Shown: in pieces, positions 6,027-6,570 of the stretch
How positions within the stretch are numbered: position 1 is the first letter of the stretch
Layout: every line of letters begins with the position of its first letter
From: SLJK01 sp964567295
GTDB taxonomy: Bacteria; Bacillota; Dethiobacteria; DTU022; UBA8154
Assembly: GCA_964567295.1 (NCBI GenBank)
Contig: CAZMLU010000076.1
Span: 1 to 6,570, forward strand
Reading direction: 5' to 3'
Length of the DNA stretch: 6,570 nt
The notes under the pieces: generated by a model
What the model saw: only the letters and a program-made list of their open reading frames with translations
Told to the model about the DNA's origin: nothing
The model's database searches: none
Program-made: the position numbers and the translations under genes

Positions 6027-6038
6027 TTCTCCGGAGAA
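6027..6038. repeat. Perfect 12-base palindrome TTCTCCGGAGAA
   Basis: TTCTCC and GGAGAA meet with no spacer, as in an operator for a dimeric regulator. The right half overlaps AGAAGCT (6035-6041), which is complementary to AGCTTCT at 6004-6010, so a larger 7-base-arm hairpin is an alternative. It is located 274 bases before the ABC permease start. Confidence 0.4.
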
Positions 6039-6080
6039 GCTGATAAAATAGCTTGTGCAGCTGTTATCAACCCTAATATT

Positions 6081-6098
6081 GGGAAATTTTCGTTTCCC
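6081..6098 (+). repeat. Small hairpin GGGAAA/TTTCCC in the divergent region
   Basis: GGGAAA (6081-6086) and TTTCCC (6093-6098) pair perfectly, and an inner G-U gives a 7-base stem with a four-base loop. On the plus strand it is followed by GCTATTTTAC, a poor T-run, so a terminator role is doubtful. Confidence 0.35.
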
Positions 6099-6290
6099 GC
6101 TATTTTACTGGCATAGGTTCTCACGTCTTACGCCCCGATTTTGCAAGGCACCCCGCCACCCCTCCCCCTGTCATTCTGAAAGTATTGAAAATTATCTCAA
6201 TTAAGCAGGAACTCAGGCTGCCATTATAGAAGCTTTAAATACCTAAAGATACGGCTTAGCCACTGTCTTTAAACTAAACTATCAAATTAT

Positions 6291-6300
6291 AGGAAGGGTG
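6291..6300 (+). promoter_or_regulatory. Likely ribosome binding site of the ABC permease gene
   Basis: AGGAAGGGTG precedes the ATG at 6312. The spacing from the purine core is long (about 13 bases), but an in-frame TGA at 6306-6308 rules out any earlier start. Confidence 0.5.
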
Positions 6301-6311
6301 ATTGCTGATTC

Positions 6312-6570
6312 ATGGATCATTTTATCGGCCGTTTGTCGAACTTTTTTAGAGCAGCGGAAGGTGGAAGTGCCCTTCCGGTCCAGGCTGAAGATCCGGGTGT
6401 TATTAGGGAAACAATAAATTACATTGCCCGGCGTATTGACTTAATCGGGGAGTTAATGCTTGAGCACCTCTGGTTGGTTATTATAGCAATCGTCATAGCA
6501 GTTGTAGTATCAGTGGTAGTGGGCATAATTATCAGTTATTACGAGAGAAGTGCTCAGGCGGTACTGTGGC
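6312..6570 (+). CDS. ABC transporter permease, osmoprotectant (OpuBB/ProW) type, 5' part only
   Basis: The plus-strand frame from ATG 6312 is open for 86 codons to the window end. Residues 1-40 are polar; then comes IDLIGELMLEHLWLV and a first membrane helix at about 54-75, followed by SYYERSAQAVLW. The EHL-x-LV-then-helix pattern and the following loop resemble the start of OpuBB/OpuCB permeases for glycine betaine, carnitine or choline. Such permeases work with a CBS-domain ATPase and a substrate-binding protein, neither visible here. The N-terminal stretch before EHL is about 50 residues, longer than the 15-25 usual in the Bacillus proteins I recall. The diagnostic ABC permease loop lies beyond the window, so other import permeases of the same fold (for example the methionine or phosphate type) cannot be excluded. 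It is transcribed away from the TRAP operon. Confidence 0.7.
   Translation, partial: MDHFIGRLSNFFRAAEGGSALPVQAEDPGVIRETINYIARRIDLIGELMLEHLWLVIIAIVIAVVVSVVVGIIISYYERSAQAVLW

Larger units (their letters stand above)
5638..6311. other. 674-base divergent intergenic region without a convincing gene
   Basis: This region separates the minus-strand TRAP receptor from the plus-strand ABC permease and should hold both promoters. Open frames here are short and lack ribosome sites; the 73-codon minus frame at 5736-5957 needs a TTG start and has no family features. AT-rich stretches give only poor sigma-A matches, for example CATAAT on the minus strand near 5948-5953 without a matching -35 box, and TATAGA near 6226-6231 on the plus strand. 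I therefore call no promoter. Identified repeats and hairpins are listed separately. Confidence 0.6.

Noticed and set aside
6041..6069. TGATAA/TTATCA inverted repeat in the divergent region
   Set aside because: Six AT-rich bases with a 17-base spacer are expected by chance in such sequence and I see no further support.

Overview
The window looks like chromosomal DNA of an anaerobic, probably salt- or alkali-adapted Firmicute of the Clostridia type. The reasons are strong AGGAGG-type ribosome sites, moderate GC content, a GTG start behind a near-perfect Shine-Dalgarno, a TM1586-type nitroreductase, a TRAP uptake system with a very acidic lipoprotein receptor, and an osmoprotectant-type ABC permease next door. 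The taxonomic guess is inference; no rRNA or other marker gene is present.

Layout. Five genes lie on the minus strand and one on the plus strand. Read in the minus direction from position 5637, a three-gene unit encodes a TRAP solute receptor lipoprotein (DctP type, 4552-5637), a fused small-plus-large TRAP permease (DctQM type, 2394-4304) and an NAD-dependent Leu/Phe/Val-type amino acid dehydrogenase (1281-2345). A possible weak terminator (1217-1262) follows the dehydrogenase. Further down are a small two-CxxC zinc-ribbon-like protein of unknown function (849-1079) and a nitroreductase-like flavoprotein that runs off the left edge (1-743). On the plus strand at the right edge (6312-6570) begins an ABC permease of the OpuBB/ProW glycine betaine/choline type, cut by the window end.

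How the genes may work together. The TRAP receptor and permease should bring a small carboxylate into the cell with an ion gradient. The dehydrogenase directly downstream interconverts a hydrophobic amino acid and its 2-oxo acid. The simplest reading is one catabolic or exchange module for an aromatic or branched-chain amino acid or its oxo acid. At two known specificity positions the dehydrogenase carries the residues of phenylalanine dehydrogenase rather than leucine dehydrogenase.

Non-coding regions. The 247-base gap between the TRAP receptor and permease genes holds nested complementary segments (11-base, 7-base and 6-base arms) ending in a T-run just before the permease ribosome site, which suggests post-transcriptional control of the receptor:permease ratio. 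The 674-base divergent region (5638-6311) has no convincing gene. It contains a terminator-like hairpin with eight T's in the receptor leader, a 12-base direct repeat, a 12-base perfect palindrome, a small hairpin and a run of four C-tracts (G-tracts on the minus strand). I could not assign a convincing sigma-A promoter in it.
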